This document shows positions 1 through 8,864 of a stretch of DNA of 64,000 nucleotides, one piece after another. Both the position numbers and the translations under genes were made by a program. The stretch's first letter is position 1; every line of letters starts with the position of its first letter. The stretch spans positions 124,001 to 188,000 of the forward strand of contig NZ_KZ679086.1 in NCBI RefSeq assembly GCF_003024235.1. The letters are read 5' to 3'. The stretch comes from Arenimonas caeni. Its GTDB lineage: Bacteria > Pseudomonadota > Gammaproteobacteria > Xanthomonadales > Xanthomonadaceae. The notes beneath the pieces were generated by a model, which did not search any database, had not been told where the DNA came from, and worked only from the letters and a program-made list of their open reading frames with translations.

Positions 1-37
1 CTCGATGGAGAAGAAGAAGCAGGAGGGCTATTTCTGA
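1..37 (+). CDS. cysD: Sulfate adenylyltransferase subunit 2, C-terminal end (partial)
   Basis: Only the last eleven codons are in the window. They read [11 protein letters not shown] followed by TGA at 35-37, which matches the usual EGYF ending of CysD, the PP-loop catalytic subunit of ATP sulfurylase. The stop codon shares one base with the ATG of cysNC, so the two subunits are translationally coupled. The identification rests on this short tail plus the neighbour. Confidence 0.8.
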   Translation, partial: SMEKKKQEGYF

Positions 38-1932
38 TGGCCGGCATCGACCATGCGGCGGCCGTCGCCGCCTACCTGCACCAGCACGAAACCAAGGGCC
101 TGCTGCGCTTCATCACCTGCGGCAGCGTCGACGACGGCAAGTCCACGCTGATCGGCCGGCTGCTGCACGACACCAAGCGCCTGTTCGACGACCAGCTGGC
201 GGCGCTGGAGTCCGACAGCCGGCGCCACGGCACCCAGGGCGACGAGATCGACTTCGCCCTGCTGGTCGACGGGCTGGCGGCCGAGCGCGAGCAGGGCATC
301 ACCATCGACGTGGCCTACCGCTTCTTCGACACCGAGCGGCGCAAGTTCATCGTCGCCGACTGCCCGGGCCACGAGCAGTACACCCGCAACATGGCCACCG
401 GTGCCTCCACGGCCGACCTGGCGGTGGTGCTGGTGGACGCGCGCAAGGGCCTGCTGACCCAGACCCGCCGGCACAGCTACATCGTTTCGCTGCTGGGCAT
501 CGGCCACGTGGTGCTGGCGGTGAACAAGATGGACCTGGTGGGCTACGACCAGGCCGTGTTCGACGACATCGTCGCGGGCTACCGCGAACTGGCCGCGCAG
601 CTGGGCATCGGGCACGTGCAGGCGATCCCGCTCTCGGCCCTGAAGGGCGACAACATGACCACCGCCTCGGCGGCGATGCCCTGGTACGCCGGGCCGAGCC
701 TGCTGGGCCACCTGGAGACGGTGGACACCCGCCGCGAGGCCACCGACCCCGGCTTCCGCATGCCGGTGCAGTGGGTGTGCCGCCCGGACCAGGATTTCCG
801 CGGCTTCGCCGGCACCATCGCGGCCGGCGAAGTGGCGCCGGGCGACCCGGTGGTGGTGCTGCCCTCGGGCCGGCGCTCGCAGGTGGCGCGCATCGTCACG
901 CCGGGTGGCGACCTGCCGCGCGCCGGCCGCGGCCAGCCGGTGGTGCTCACGCTCGCCGACGAACTGGACGCGAGCCGGGGCGACGTGCTCGCCGCCGCGG
1001 GCGCGCCGCCGCAGGTGGCCGACCAGTTCGCCGCGCACGTGCTGTGGATGGGCGAGCAGCCGCTGCTGCCGGGCCGTCCGTACTGGCTGAAGATCGGCAC
1101 GCGCACGGTCGGCGCGCAGATCACCGAGATCAAGCACAAGATCGACGTGAACTCCCAGGCCGAGCTGGCCGCCAAGCACCTCGAGCTCAACGAGGTGGCG
1201 GTGTGCAACCTCAGCCTCGACCAGCCGATCGCCTTCGAAAGCTACGAAACCAGCCGCGCGCTGGGTGGCTTCATCCTCATCGACCGGCAGAGCAATGCCA
1301 CGGTCGGCGCCGGTACGCTCGACTTCGCGCTGCGCCGGGCCGCCAACATCCACTGGCAGCACCTGGACGTGGACAAGGCCGCGCGCGCCCGCTCGATGGG
1401 CCAGACGCCGCGCTGCCTGTGGTTCACCGGCCTCTCGGGCGCGGGCAAGTCGACCATCGCCAACCTGCTCGACAAGCGGCTGCACGCGATGGGCCTGCAC
1501 ACCACCATCCTCGACGGCGACAACGTGCGCCACGGCCTGAACAAGGACCTGGGCTTCACCGCCGAGGACCGCGTCGAGAACATCCGGCGCGTGGCCGAGG
1601 TGGCCAAGCTGATGGTGGACGCCGGCCTGATCGTGCTGGTGAGCTTCATCTCGCCGTTCCGGGCCGAGCGCCGGCTGGCGCGCGACCTGTTCGAGCCGGG
1701 CGAGTTCATCGAGGTCTTCGTCGACACGCCGCTGGCGGTGGCCGAGCAGCGCGACGTCAAGGGCCTCTACGCGAAGGCCCGCGCCGGCCAGATCAAGAAC
1801 TTCACCGGCATCGACTCGCCCTACGAAGTGCCCGAGAACCCCGAGATCCGCCTGCTCGCCGACCGCACCGACGCGGCAGCCATGGCCGAGTCGATCATGG
1901 CCCACCTCCAGGCCACGCCCGAGGGGCTATGA
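37..1932 (+). CDS. cysNC: Bifunctional sulfate adenylyltransferase subunit 1 / adenylylsulfate kinase
   Basis: Cytoplasmic enzyme of assimilatory sulfate activation. The N-terminal CysN GTPase drives APS formation by CysD, and the C-terminal CysC domain phosphorylates APS to PAPS. Of 631 residues, roughly 1-430 form the EF-Tu-like GTPase: P-loop GSVDDGKST near residue 30, DCPGH switch II and NKMD, followed by two beta-barrel domains. The APS kinase part starts near residue 455 with P-loop GLSGAGKST. It retains the DGDNVRHGL and FISPFRAER motifs. The fused form is common in Xanthomonadales. The ATG at 37 overlaps the cysD stop. No downstream partner is on this strand, since the next gene (ATP-grasp) is convergent with a 13-nt gap. 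Confidence 0.97.
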   Translation: MAGIDHAAAVAAYLHQHETKGLLRFITCGSVDDGKSTLIGRLLHDTKRLFDDQLAALESDSRRHGTQGDEIDFALLVDGLAAEREQGITIDVAYRFFDTERRKFIVADCPGHEQYTRNMATGASTADLAVVLVDARKGLLTQTRRHSYIVSLLGIGHVVLAVNKMDLVGYDQAVFDDIVAGYRELAAQLGIGHVQAIPLSALKGDNMTTASAAMPWYAGPSLLGHLETVDTRREATDPGFRMPVQWVCRPDQDFRGFAGTIAAGEVAPGDPVVVLPSGRRSQVARIVTPGGDLPRAGRGQPVVLTLADELDASRGDVLAAAGAPPQVADQFAAHVLWMGEQPLLPGRPYWLKIGTRTVGAQITEIKHKIDVNSQAELAAKHLELNEVAVCNLSLDQPIAFESYETSRALGGFILIDRQSNATVGAGTLDFALRRAANIHWQHLDVDKAARARSMGQTPRCLWFTGLSGAGKSTIANLLDKRLHAMGLHTTILDGDNVRHGLNKDLGFTAEDRVENIRRVAEVAKLMVDAGLIVLVSFISPFRAERRLARDLFEPGEFIEVFVDTPLAVAEQRDVKGLYAKARAGQIKNFTGIDSPYEVPENPEIRLLADRTDAAAMAESIMAHLQATPEGL

Positions 1933-1945
1933 CTGCGTTTCCCGC

Positions 1946-2812
1946 CTACGCAAGCTTTTCGAGGCGCTGGCGCAGGGCATCGGCGAATCGCGCCGCCGCG
2001 CCCTCGCCGTAGGGCAGGAACACCGACGGTTCGGTGACTTCGAGCTCCAGCAGCTTCGACCCCTCGGCCGAAGGCAGCAGGTCGATGCGCGCGTAGGCCA
2101 GCGTGCCGAAGGGCAGGGCGGCCAGCACCTTGTCGGCGACGGCGCGTTCGGCGGCGCCGGGTTCGCGCGGCTGGATGTGCTCGTCCTTGAACAGTGCCTG
2201 GGTCGGGTCCTCGCCGCGGCGCAGCAGCGGCGCCTTGCGGATGGCGTGGCTGAACTCGCCCTCGAAGTAGAGCAGGGCGGTCTCGCCGTCGGTGTCCACG
2301 GCGTGCAGGTAGGGCTGCACCAGCACGTGGCGGCCGGCGTCGAGCAGGCGCCTGGCGTGGGCGATCGCGGCCTCGCGGTCCTCTCGAAGGTAGCGCTGCG
2401 CGTCGCGCGAGCCCGCGCCGACGCAGGGCTTGACCACGAACTCGGCCAGGTCGGGCAGGCCCGCCGGATCGTCGCCGGGTGCGAGGTAGTGGCTGTCGAT
2501 CACCGGCACGCCGCGCGCGGCGAGATCGCCGAGGTAATGCTTGTCGGTGTTCCAGCGCACGACCTCGGGCGGGTTCCAGAGCCGCGAGAGCGCATCGACG
2601 CGATCGCACCAGGCCAGGAACTCCGGCAGCCGGTCCATGTAGTCCCAGGGCGAGCGCAGCAGCACCGCGTCGAAACGACCCCAGCTGACCGTCGGGTCGT
2701 CCCAGGCCACGATCGACACCGTGATACCCGCGGCCTCGCAGGCCTCGCGCAGCGGCTCGAGGTCGCCGTCCTGGCCCATCGAAGCGATGGCGGTGGCGAG
2801 CGCGAGCTTCAC
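1946..2812 (-). CDS. ATP-grasp domain protein (RimK/glutathione-synthetase-like ligase)
   Basis: 288 residues with an ATP-grasp architecture. A pre-ATP-grasp N-terminus contains RSPWDYM. A nucleotide-binding lysine lies in FVVKPCVGAGS, and a glycine-rich loop region carries VLVQPYL. The C-terminal metal-site strand is LLELEVTEPSVFL. Such enzymes join a carboxylate to an amine or thiol through an acyl-phosphate. The overall pattern resembles the family that includes the D-cycloserine ligase DcsG, but nothing here suggests cycloserine synthesis, so the substrate is unknown. The GTG start overlaps the TGA of the upstream ETF-QO gene by 4 nt (GTGA), so both are probably made from one message. A later ATG at residue 12 is a less likely start. 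Confidence 0.75.
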   Translation of the reverse strand: MKLALATAIASMGQDGDLEPLREACEAAGITVSIVAWDDPTVSWGRFDAVLLRSPWDYMDRLPEFLAWCDRVDALSRLWNPPEVVRWNTDKHYLGDLAARGVPVIDSHYLAPGDDPAGLPDLAEFVVKPCVGAGSRDAQRYLREDREAAIAHARRLLDAGRHVLVQPYLHAVDTDGETALLYFEGEFSHAIRKAPLLRRGEDPTQALFKDEHIQPREPGAAERAVADKVLAALPFGTLAYARIDLLPSAEGSKLLELEVTEPSVFLPYGEGAAARFADALRQRLEKLA

Positions 2813-4416
2813 AGGTTCTGGTAGTTCGGCCCCGAGCCGCCCTCAGGGGTGACCCAGGTGATGATCTGGTACGGGTCCTTGATGTCGCAGGTCTTGCAGT
2901 GCACGCAGTTGGCGGCGTTGATCTGCAGCCGCTTGCCCTGCTCGTCCTGCACGATCTCGTACACGCCGGCCGGGCAGAAGCGCTGGCAGGGGTTGCCGTA
3001 TTCCTCCGCGCACTGGCTGATGCAGATGTCGGTGTTGGCCACCTTCAGGTGCACCGGCTGGTCCTCGTCGTGTTCGGTGGCGGCGAAATACACGCCGGCC
3101 AGGCGGTCGCGCGGCGGCAGCGTGCGTTCGACATAGTCGCGCCTGGGCTTCTCGGCCTCGTCGAGCTTCTGCAGCGAGCTCCAGTCGGGCTTGCAGCGCC
3201 AGGTCCAGGGCGAGAGACCGGCGGTGGCGGTCTCCCAGGCCGAATTGAGCAGGCCGAACCACAGGCCCTTCTTGAAGCCGGGCTTGATGTTGCGCACCTT
3301 CTTGAGCTCCGCCATCACCGGCGAGGCGCGCAGCCTGGCATCGAAGCCGGCGGACGCCGGCGCGTCCTGCGCGGCCAGGTGTTCGGCGGCCAGCATGCCG
3401 CTGCGGATGGCCTGGTGCGTGCCCTTCACCTTCGGCACGTTGAGCAGGCCGGCGGTGTCGCCGATGAGCAGGGCGCCGGGCATCTCCACCTTCGGCAGCG
3501 ACTGCCAGCCGCCGGTGACGATGGCGCGGGCGCCGGCGCTGAGGATCTCGCCGCCCTCGAGCAGCGGCTTGACCATCGGGTGGTGCTTGAACTGCTGGAA
3601 GGCCTCGTAGGGCTGGTAGTTCGGGTCGCGGTAGTCCAGGCCGGACACGTAGCCGATCGCCACGCGGTCCTTGTCGAGGTGGTAGATGAAGCTGCCGCCG
3701 TAGGTCTTCGTATCCGCCGGCCAGCCGAAGCTGTGGAAGATCTTGCCGGGCTTCACCCGGCCGGCGGGGAGCTGCCAGAGCTCCTTGATGCCGATCGAGA
3801 AGTTCTGCGGGTCGGATTCGGCGTCGAGGCCGAACTTGCGGACCAGTTGCTTGGTCAGGTGGCCGCGCGCGCCCTCGGCCAGCACGGTGACTTTCGCCCG
3901 GATGTCGATGCCCTGGGTGTAGCCCGGCTTGTGCGAACCGTCCCTGGCCACGCCCATGTCGCCGATGCGCACGCCGCAGACCGCGCCGGCCTCGTCGAAC
4001 AGCGGCTCGGCGGCGGCGAAGCCCGGGTAGATCTCCACGCCCAGGGCCTCGGCCTGCGGCGCCAGCCAGGCGCACATGGCGCCAAGCGAGACGATGAAGT
4101 TGCCGTGGTTGGCCATGCCCGGCGGGATCACCGGGAACTTGGTCCCGCCGGTCCTGGTCAGGTGCCAGAACTCGTCTTCGGCGGCGGGCACGCACACCGG
4201 CGGCGGGTTGTCGCGCCAGCCGGGCAGCAGCTCGTCGAGCGGGCCGGGTTCGATCACCGCGCCCGACAGGATGTGCGCGCCGATGGTCGAGGCCTTCTCG
4301 ATCACGCAGACCGACAGCTCCGGTTTGAGCTGCTTGAGCCGGATCGCGAACGACAGGCCCGCCGGGCCGGCGCCCACGGTCACCACGTCGTATTCCATCA
4401 CGTCACGTTCACTCAT
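2809..4416 (-). CDS. Electron transfer flavoprotein-ubiquinone oxidoreductase
   Basis: Membrane-associated flavo-iron-sulfur protein that passes electrons from reduced ETF (fatty-acid and amino-acid oxidation) to ubiquinone. The 535 residues match the family length. An N-terminal FAD dinucleotide fold has VGAGPAGLSFAIRL. The C-terminal ferredoxin-like segment carries the 4Fe-4S ligands in CPAGVYE and NCVHCKTCDIKDP. The start at 4416 (MSERDVMEYD) is preferred over a longer frame because GGAG lies about 9 nt upstream and the FAD fold follows directly. No etfAB genes are visible nearby. The 4-nt overlap with the ATP-grasp gene downstream suggests cotranscription. Confidence 0.95.
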   Translation of the reverse strand: MSERDVMEYDVVTVGAGPAGLSFAIRLKQLKPELSVCVIEKASTIGAHILSGAVIEPGPLDELLPGWRDNPPPVCVPAAEDEFWHLTRTGGTKFPVIPPGMANHGNFIVSLGAMCAWLAPQAEALGVEIYPGFAAAEPLFDEAGAVCGVRIGDMGVARDGSHKPGYTQGIDIRAKVTVLAEGARGHLTKQLVRKFGLDAESDPQNFSIGIKELWQLPAGRVKPGKIFHSFGWPADTKTYGGSFIYHLDKDRVAIGYVSGLDYRDPNYQPYEAFQQFKHHPMVKPLLEGGEILSAGARAIVTGGWQSLPKVEMPGALLIGDTAGLLNVPKVKGTHQAIRSGMLAAEHLAAQDAPASAGFDARLRASPVMAELKKVRNIKPGFKKGLWFGLLNSAWETATAGLSPWTWRCKPDWSSLQKLDEAEKPRRDYVERTLPPRDRLAGVYFAATEHDEDQPVHLKVANTDICISQCAEEYGNPCQRFCPAGVYEIVQDEQGKRLQINAANCVHCKTCDIKDPYQIITWVTPEGGSGPNYQNL

Positions 4417-4515
4417 TGCGGCTGCTCCGTACGCTGAAGCACGGATTGTCGCGGTTTGCCCGCGGACGGGCAATCAAGGACACTCTGGCCAGTCCCGCCA
4501 CGGAATGCGCCACGC

Positions 4516-5862
4516 ATGACCGCAAGCCCCGACGACCTGCGCCAGGCCCCGCTCTACCGCGTGCTGCACGCCCTGGCCAGGGACGAAACCAGCAGCGAGG
4601 CCCTGACCGGGGCCTGCCTGGCGGCGATCGCCCGCGACGGCCATCTCAACGCCTGGACCTGGGTGGACGCCGCCGGTGCGCTGGCCGCCGCCCGCGCCAG
4701 CGATGCCCGTCGCGCCGAGGGCAAGCCGCTGGGCCGCCTCGATGGCGTGCCGATCGCGATCACCGACGCCTTCGACGTGGCCGGCATGCCCACCAGCCTC
4801 GGCCTGCCCGGCCACCCGGGCCTGGCCGCGGAGGACGCGCACGTGGTGCGGCGCCTGCGCGGCGCCGGTGCGGTGTTCCTGGGCAAGACCAACCTCGACG
4901 AAGCCGCCTTCGGTACCGTCGGCCGCAACCCGCATTTCGGCGACGTGCGCAACCCGCTGCTGCCCGGCCGCGCCGCCGGTGGCGCCTCGGCCGGTTCGGC
5001 CGCGGCCCTGGCCGCCGGCCACGCGGTGGTGGCGCTGGGCACCGACACCCTGGGCGCCGTCCGCATTCCGGCCGCCTTCTGCGGGCTGGTCGGCCACAAG
5101 CCGACGCTGGGCGAACTCAGCGCCCGCGGCATGGCGCCGGCCCTGCGCCGGCTCGACTGCCCGGGCCTGCTGGCGCGCGCCGTGCAGGATGTCGGCCTGG
5201 TGCTGCCGGTGCTGGCCGGCTACGACGCCGGCGACCCGCGCTCGCGCAAGCGCCGCGTGCCGCTGGCGCCGCCGGACTGGGTGCCGGGCGAGCTCAAGGC
5301 CGGCGTCGTCTCCGACCTGGGCGCGCTGGGCGTGGACGCCGGCGTGGCCGAAAACTTCAGCGCCATCATGGCGCGGGTGGCGCCGGTGTTCGGCAGCGCG
5401 CTGCCGGTGGCGCTGGAAGTGGCGCCGCTGGAAGTGGCCGCCACCCGTCGCGCGGCGTTGTTGCTGATGGAGGCCGAGATCCTGGCCGCGCACGAGGCCC
5501 GCCTCGGCGGCGCTTCGGCGAGGCTGCGCGGCCTGCTCGACTTCGCGCGCCGCAAGTCGGCCGCCGATGCCGCCGCCGCGCATCGCCGCCTCGACGGCCA
5601 CGTGGTCCAGGTGCGCCGGCTGTTCGAGCAGTTCGACGTGCTGCTGCTGCCGACCGTGGCCGCGCCGCCGCCGGCCTGGGGTGCCGAGGAGCCCGCCAAC
5701 CTGGCCGACCTCACGGCGCTCGCCTCGCTGGCGGGTTGCCCTGCGCTGAGCCTGCCGCTGCCGGACGGGCTCGGCCTGCAGCTGGTGGGCGCGCCGGGCA
5801 GCGACCTGCGCCTGCTCGAACTCGCCCAGGTCCTCGCTTCCGTCGCCGATACCGGCGAATGA
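4516..5862 (+). CDS. Amidase-signature family protein, predicted catalytically inactive
   Basis: 448 residues align along their length with the amidase-signature family (GatA, fatty acid amide hydrolase and relatives). The catalytic Ser-cisSer-Lys triad is gone. The lysine of the GVPIAVKD-type motif is Thr83 (GVPIAITDAFDV). The bridging serine of GGSSGGS is Ala157 (GGASAGS). The nucleophile of DTGGSIRIP is Ala181 (DTLGAVRIP). Spacing between these sites (74 and 24 residues) is that of active members (75 and 24 in S. aureus GatA), so the alignment is unambiguous, and the fold-forming residues around them remain. The frame is open and codon use looks normal, so it is a kept pseudoenzyme rather than a decaying gene. 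ATG 4516 is chosen because the longer frame begins with an unlikely TTG. It is divergent from ETF-QO with 99 nt between. Function unknown, perhaps ligand binding or a partner subunit. Confidence 0.85.
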   Translation: MTASPDDLRQAPLYRVLHALARDETSSEALTGACLAAIARDGHLNAWTWVDAAGALAAARASDARRAEGKPLGRLDGVPIAITDAFDVAGMPTSLGLPGHPGLAAEDAHVVRRLRGAGAVFLGKTNLDEAAFGTVGRNPHFGDVRNPLLPGRAAGGASAGSAAALAAGHAVVALGTDTLGAVRIPAAFCGLVGHKPTLGELSARGMAPALRRLDCPGLLARAVQDVGLVLPVLAGYDAGDPRSRKRRVPLAPPDWVPGELKAGVVSDLGALGVDAGVAENFSAIMARVAPVFGSALPVALEVAPLEVAATRRAALLLMEAEILAAHEARLGGASARLRGLLDFARRKSAADAAAAHRRLDGHVVQVRRLFEQFDVLLLPTVAAPPPAWGAEEPANLADLTALASLAGCPALSLPLPDGLGLQLVGAPGSDLRLLELAQVLASVADTGE

Positions 5863-5865
5863 TTT

Positions 5866-5949
5866 TTGCCACGGATGAACACGGATAAACACGGGTAGAG
5901 CAAGAGCAACTTCAAGTTTTTTCCGATCTTGTCCGTGTTCATCCGTGGC
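5866..5949. repeat. Palindromic decamer-based repeat, copy 1
   Basis: The left arm starts at 5869 as tandem 10-nt units of the type CACGGATGAA. The right arm (about 5930-5948) is its reverse complement. Seventeen bases (CCACGGATGAACACGGA) match perfectly between arms, with an AT-rich centre of about 40 nt. A related element lies at 11303-11400. Such palindromes recur between genes in many high-GC genomes. The right arm contains the GTG used as the start of alkB. Confidence 0.8.
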
Positions 5950-6541
5950 CAAAACCCCTCTCCCCGAAGGATTCGAACTGCGCGAAGGCTGGCTGCAGCC
6001 GGGCGAGGCGGACGCGTTGTTCGAGGCGCTGATGCAGCAGGTGCGGTGGGAGGTGCACCGGATCGTGATGTTCGGGCGGCCGGTCGATTCGCCGCGGCTG
6101 AGTTGCTGGATCGGCGACCCGGGTACGGGCTACGTCTACTCGCGCACGCGCTTCGAGCCGCGGCCCTGGCCGCCGGCGCTGGCGGCGCTGCGGCAGCGCG
6201 TGGATGCCGCCGCGGGCGTGGCCATGAACAGCGTGCTGGCCAACCTCTACCGCGACGGCCGCGATGCCATGGGCTGGCACAGCGACGACGAGCCCGAACT
6301 CGGGCCGCGGCCGGTGATTGCTTCGCTCAGCCTGGGCGGCACGCGCCGTTTCGCCGTCAAGCATCGCCGCGACCCGGATCGCAAGTTCACTCTGGAATTG
6401 CCGCACGGCAGCCTGCTGCTGATGCACGGCGACAGCCAGGCGGCGTGGAAGCATGCCTTGCCGCGCACCGCGCGGCCGGTGCGGCCCCGCATCAACCTCA
6501 CTTTCCGGCGGGTTCTTCCGCCGCCCGGCGCCGGGCGCTGA
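5945..6541 (+). CDS. alkB: AlkB-type 2-oxoglutarate/Fe(II)-dependent DNA repair dioxygenase
   Basis: 198 residues that resemble the AlkB branch near ALKBH2. The enzyme removes alkyl groups such as 1-methyladenine and 3-methylcytosine from nucleic acid by oxidative demethylation. Visible motifs are NLYRDGRDAMGWHSDDE (iron ligands His and Asp of HxD), the distal His in WKHALPRT, and the 2-oxoglutarate-binding arginines in RPRINLTFR. The GTG start at 5945 falls inside the right arm of a palindromic repeat and has no clear ribosome site. Conserved sequence begins within ten residues, so the true start cannot be far downstream. Its last 44 nt overlap the convergent lipoprotein gene. Confidence 0.9.
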   Translation: MAKTPLPEGFELREGWLQPGEADALFEALMQQVRWEVHRIVMFGRPVDSPRLSCWIGDPGTGYVYSRTRFEPRPWPPALAALRQRVDAAAGVAMNSVLANLYRDGRDAMGWHSDDEPELGPRPVIASLSLGGTRRFAVKHRRDPDRKFTLELPHGSLLLMHGDSQAAWKHALPRTARPVRPRINLTFRRVLPPPGAGR

Positions 6542-7145
6542 TCGCGCGCTCGCCCTCGACCAGGGTCCAGCCGACGATGTCGGTGCCGACCCGCGCCATG
6601 GCTTCGCCGAAGGCCGCCACCACCGGCTCGATCTTCTCGCCGGCCGGGGCCACCTCGGTGCGGAAGCGGCGGGCGGCGACCAGGCCGCCGCCCTGGCCGA
6701 ACTTCACCAGCCGCGCCTGGATCTCCACCACCACCATCGGCCTGCCATCCACGTAGACCGTCTCGAAGGCGCGCAGGTCGGTGAACAGGCCGAAGTCGCC
6801 GCGGCCGCCGCCCCAGCTGCTGACCCCGGTGATCTTGCCGGAGTCCTCGAAGGCCTCCGTCAGCGCCAGCTGCATCATCTCCGGGGCGGTGTCGGCCCAG
6901 CGCGCGCCCTTGTAGGTCTGCAGGCGGTCGGGCGTGGGACGCACGGCGATGCGCTGGGAGTCGAGCAGGGCGTGCGCGCCGGGCGAGCCCAGCGTGAGCC
7001 GCCAGTCCACCGACGGCCAGGACGGGTCGGCCTGGGTCCGGACCTGCGGCGCGAAGATGCTGACCTCGGTCTTCGGGCCACCGATGGCGCAGCCGGCCAG
7101 CAGCAACAGCGCGGCGACGGGGGCGAGGCGGGAAGCGCGGCTCAT
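6498..7145 (-). CDS. ABC-type transport auxiliary lipoprotein (PqiC/YmbA-like)
   Basis: 215 residues. A lipoprotein signal peptide ends in LLLLAGC (Cys near residue 19), which places the protein in a membrane facing the periplasm. The rest resembles the PqiC/YmbA family of lipoproteins that accompany MCE lipid transporters. The ATG at 7145 overlaps the stop of the MCE gene (ATGA). It is the last gene of the permease-ATPase-MCE-lipoprotein operon, so it probably takes part in lipid trafficking between inner and outer membranes. The 3' end runs 44 nt into the convergent alkB gene. Confidence 0.85.
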   Translation of the reverse strand: MSRASRLAPVAALLLLAGCAIGGPKTEVSIFAPQVRTQADPSWPSVDWRLTLGSPGAHALLDSQRIAVRPTPDRLQTYKGARWADTAPEMMQLALTEAFEDSGKITGVSSWGGGRGDFGLFTDLRAFETVYVDGRPMVVVEIQARLVKFGQGGGLVAARRFRTEVAPAGEKIEPVVAAFGEAMARVGTDIVGWTLVEGERAISARRRAAEEPAGK

Positions 7146-8065
7146 GGTTCGAACTCCTCGGGTTGTTCGCGGCCCAGCAGGTAGCCGGCCGGGTTGTTCT
7201 CGAGCTTGTTGGCCAGGTCGTCGATCTCGCGGATCAGGCCGCGCAGCTGGCGCATGGTCGGGCCGACCTCGCCCAGGCCTTCCTGGCTGAACTCGCCCCA
7301 GGCCTCGCGGTTGTCCTCGAGGATGCCGTTGGCGTTGCGGCTGGCGGCCTCGAGCTGGGCCAGGGTGGCATCGAGCCGGGCCACCAGGCCGGGCAGCTGT
7401 TGCACCACGCCCTGGTCGAGCGTGGCGATGGCGCTGTCGGCGTTGGCGAGCGTGGAGTCGAGCTTCTCGCTGGCGGCGCGGGCATTGCGCAGCAGCGCGG
7501 CGATCTCCCCGCGTTCGGCCGAGATGGCGCCGGTGATCTGGTCGAGCTGGTCGAGGGTGCGGGTGATGCGCTCGACGTTGGCATCGCTGAGCAGGCGGTT
7601 GATCCGCTCGACGATCTCGTTGGCGCTGGCGGCGATGTTCTGCAGGGCCGAGGGCTCGGTGTGGATCACCGGCACGTCCTTGCCCGAGCCGCCCTCGAGC
7701 AGCGGTGCGCCGGGACTGCCGCCGGTGAGCTGGATCACCGACACGCCGGTCAGGCCGGTCATGGTGAGCTTGGCGCGGGTGTCGGTCTTGACCGGGGTGT
7801 CGGCGGCCAGGCGGATGCGCGCCACCACCTTGCGGGGGTCGTCGCGCATCAGCGACAGGTCGCGGACTTCGCCGACGCTGATGCCCGAATACAGCACCTG
7901 GCTGCCCGTGCTCAGGCCGGTCACCGCCTCCTGGAAGACGACGTCGTACTCGGCGTAGGACTTCTCGGTGGTGTACTTGGCCATCCACAGCGCGAACAGC
8001 ACCGCGAACAGGCAAACGGCGAGGGTGAAGGCGCCGATCAACACATGGTTGGCGCGGGTTTCCAT
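7142..8065 (-). CDS. MCE-family (MlaD-like) substrate-binding protein of a lipid transporter
   Basis: 307 residues: one N-terminal membrane helix (about 8-28), a single MCE/MlaD domain (about 38-118, with LYSGISVGEV and LTGLTGVSVIQL-type strands), then a long alpha-helical tail to about residue 290. The tail is much longer than in E. coli MlaD and more like tunnel-forming MCE proteins. The gene sits between the ATPase and the auxiliary lipoprotein. GGAGG lies 6-7 nt before ATG 8065, within the end of the ATPase gene. Inferred role: the periplasmic lipid-carrying component of the complex. Confidence 0.9.
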   Translation of the reverse strand: METRANHVLIGAFTLAVCLFAVLFALWMAKYTTEKSYAEYDVVFQEAVTGLSTGSQVLYSGISVGEVRDLSLMRDDPRKVVARIRLAADTPVKTDTRAKLTMTGLTGVSVIQLTGGSPGAPLLEGGSGKDVPVIHTEPSALQNIAASANEIVERINRLLSDANVERITRTLDQLDQITGAISAERGEIAALLRNARAASEKLDSTLANADSAIATLDQGVVQQLPGLVARLDATLAQLEAASRNANGILEDNREAWGEFSQEGLGEVGPTMRQLRGLIREIDDLANKLENNPAGYLLGREQPEEFEP

Positions 8066-8066
8066 C

Positions 8067-8864
8067 TCAAGCCTCCTTGGCCAGGGCGGCCTGCGCGGCG
8101 CGTCCGCGCGGGCCGTGGAAATACTCCTGCACCCACGGGTGGTCGAAACGTTCGACCTCGGCCAGCGGGGCGTTGACCAGGACCCGCCGGTCCGCCAGCA
8201 CCGCGACGCGGTCGCAGATGGCGTAGAGCGTGTCGAGGTCGTGGGTGATGAGGAACACGGTGAGCCCCAGCGCGCGCTTGAGCGTGAGGATCAGCTCGTC
8301 GAAGGCGGCGGCGCCGATCGGGTCGAGGCCCGCGGTCGGCTCGTCGAGGAAGAGCAGGGTGGGGTCGAGCGCCAGCGCGCGGGCGATGCCGGCGCGCTTG
8401 CGCATGCCGCCGGAAAGCTGCGAGGGCAGCTTGGCGCCGGCATCCTCGCCCAGGCCGGCCATGCGGATCTTGAGCATGGCCAGGTCGTGCACCATGTCCT
8501 CGGGCAGCTCGGGGTAGTGTTCCTTGAGCGGCACCGAGACATTCTCGGCCACGGTGAGCGATGAGAACAGCGCGCCGTTCTGGTAGAGCACGCCGGTGTT
8601 GCGCTCGATCAGGCCCGACTCGCGCGCCCGCACCGACAGCGCGTCGACGCCCAGCACTTCGATGCTGCCGGCCTGCGGCGTCCGCAGCCCGAGGATGGCG
8701 CGCATCAGCACCGACTTGCCGGTGCCCGAGCCGCCCACCACGCCCAGGATCTCGCCGCGGCGCACGTCCAAGTCGAGCCCGTCGTGCACGACCTGCTCGC
8801 CGAAGGCGTTGCGCAGGCCGCGCACGCTGATCGCCGGTGCGTCGTTGCCGGGCAGCGCGCTCAC
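8067..8864 (-). CDS. ABC transporter ATP-binding protein (MlaF-like)
   Basis: 265 residues with all ABC ATPase motifs: Walker A GGSGTGKS, Q-loop LYQNGALFSS, signature LSGGM, Walker B LLFLDEP and switch His in ITHD. Sequence around NGALFSSLTVAENV is typical of the MlaF/Ttg2A group that powers lipid transport. I place the start at GTG 8864, which overlaps the permease stop as GTGA and has GGAG about 8 nt upstream. A GTG at 8885 would add seven residues. It works with the STAS-MlaE permease encoded just upstream. Confidence 0.93.
   Translation of the reverse strand: MSALPGNDAPAISVRGLRNAFGEQVVHDGLDLDVRRGEILGVVGGSGTGKSVLMRAILGLRTPQAGSIEVLGVDALSVRARESGLIERNTGVLYQNGALFSSLTVAENVSVPLKEHYPELPEDMVHDLAMLKIRMAGLGEDAGAKLPSQLSGGMRKRAGIARALALDPTLLFLDEPTAGLDPIGAAAFDELILTLKRALGLTVFLITHDLDTLYAICDRVAVLADRRVLVNAPLAEVERFDHPWVQEYFHGPRGRAAQAALAKEA

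Noticed and set aside
28..1905. Long open frame antiparallel to cysNC (and similar frames opposite spoT, valS, recG and the RND pump)
   Set aside because: High GC at third positions leaves the opposite strand open. These frames are Ala/Arg/Gly/His-rich, lack recognisable domains and lie wholly over well-supported genes.
5863..5944. Transposon or insertion-sequence end
   Set aside because: No transposase, target duplication or second end is visible; the element is a short palindromic repeat.
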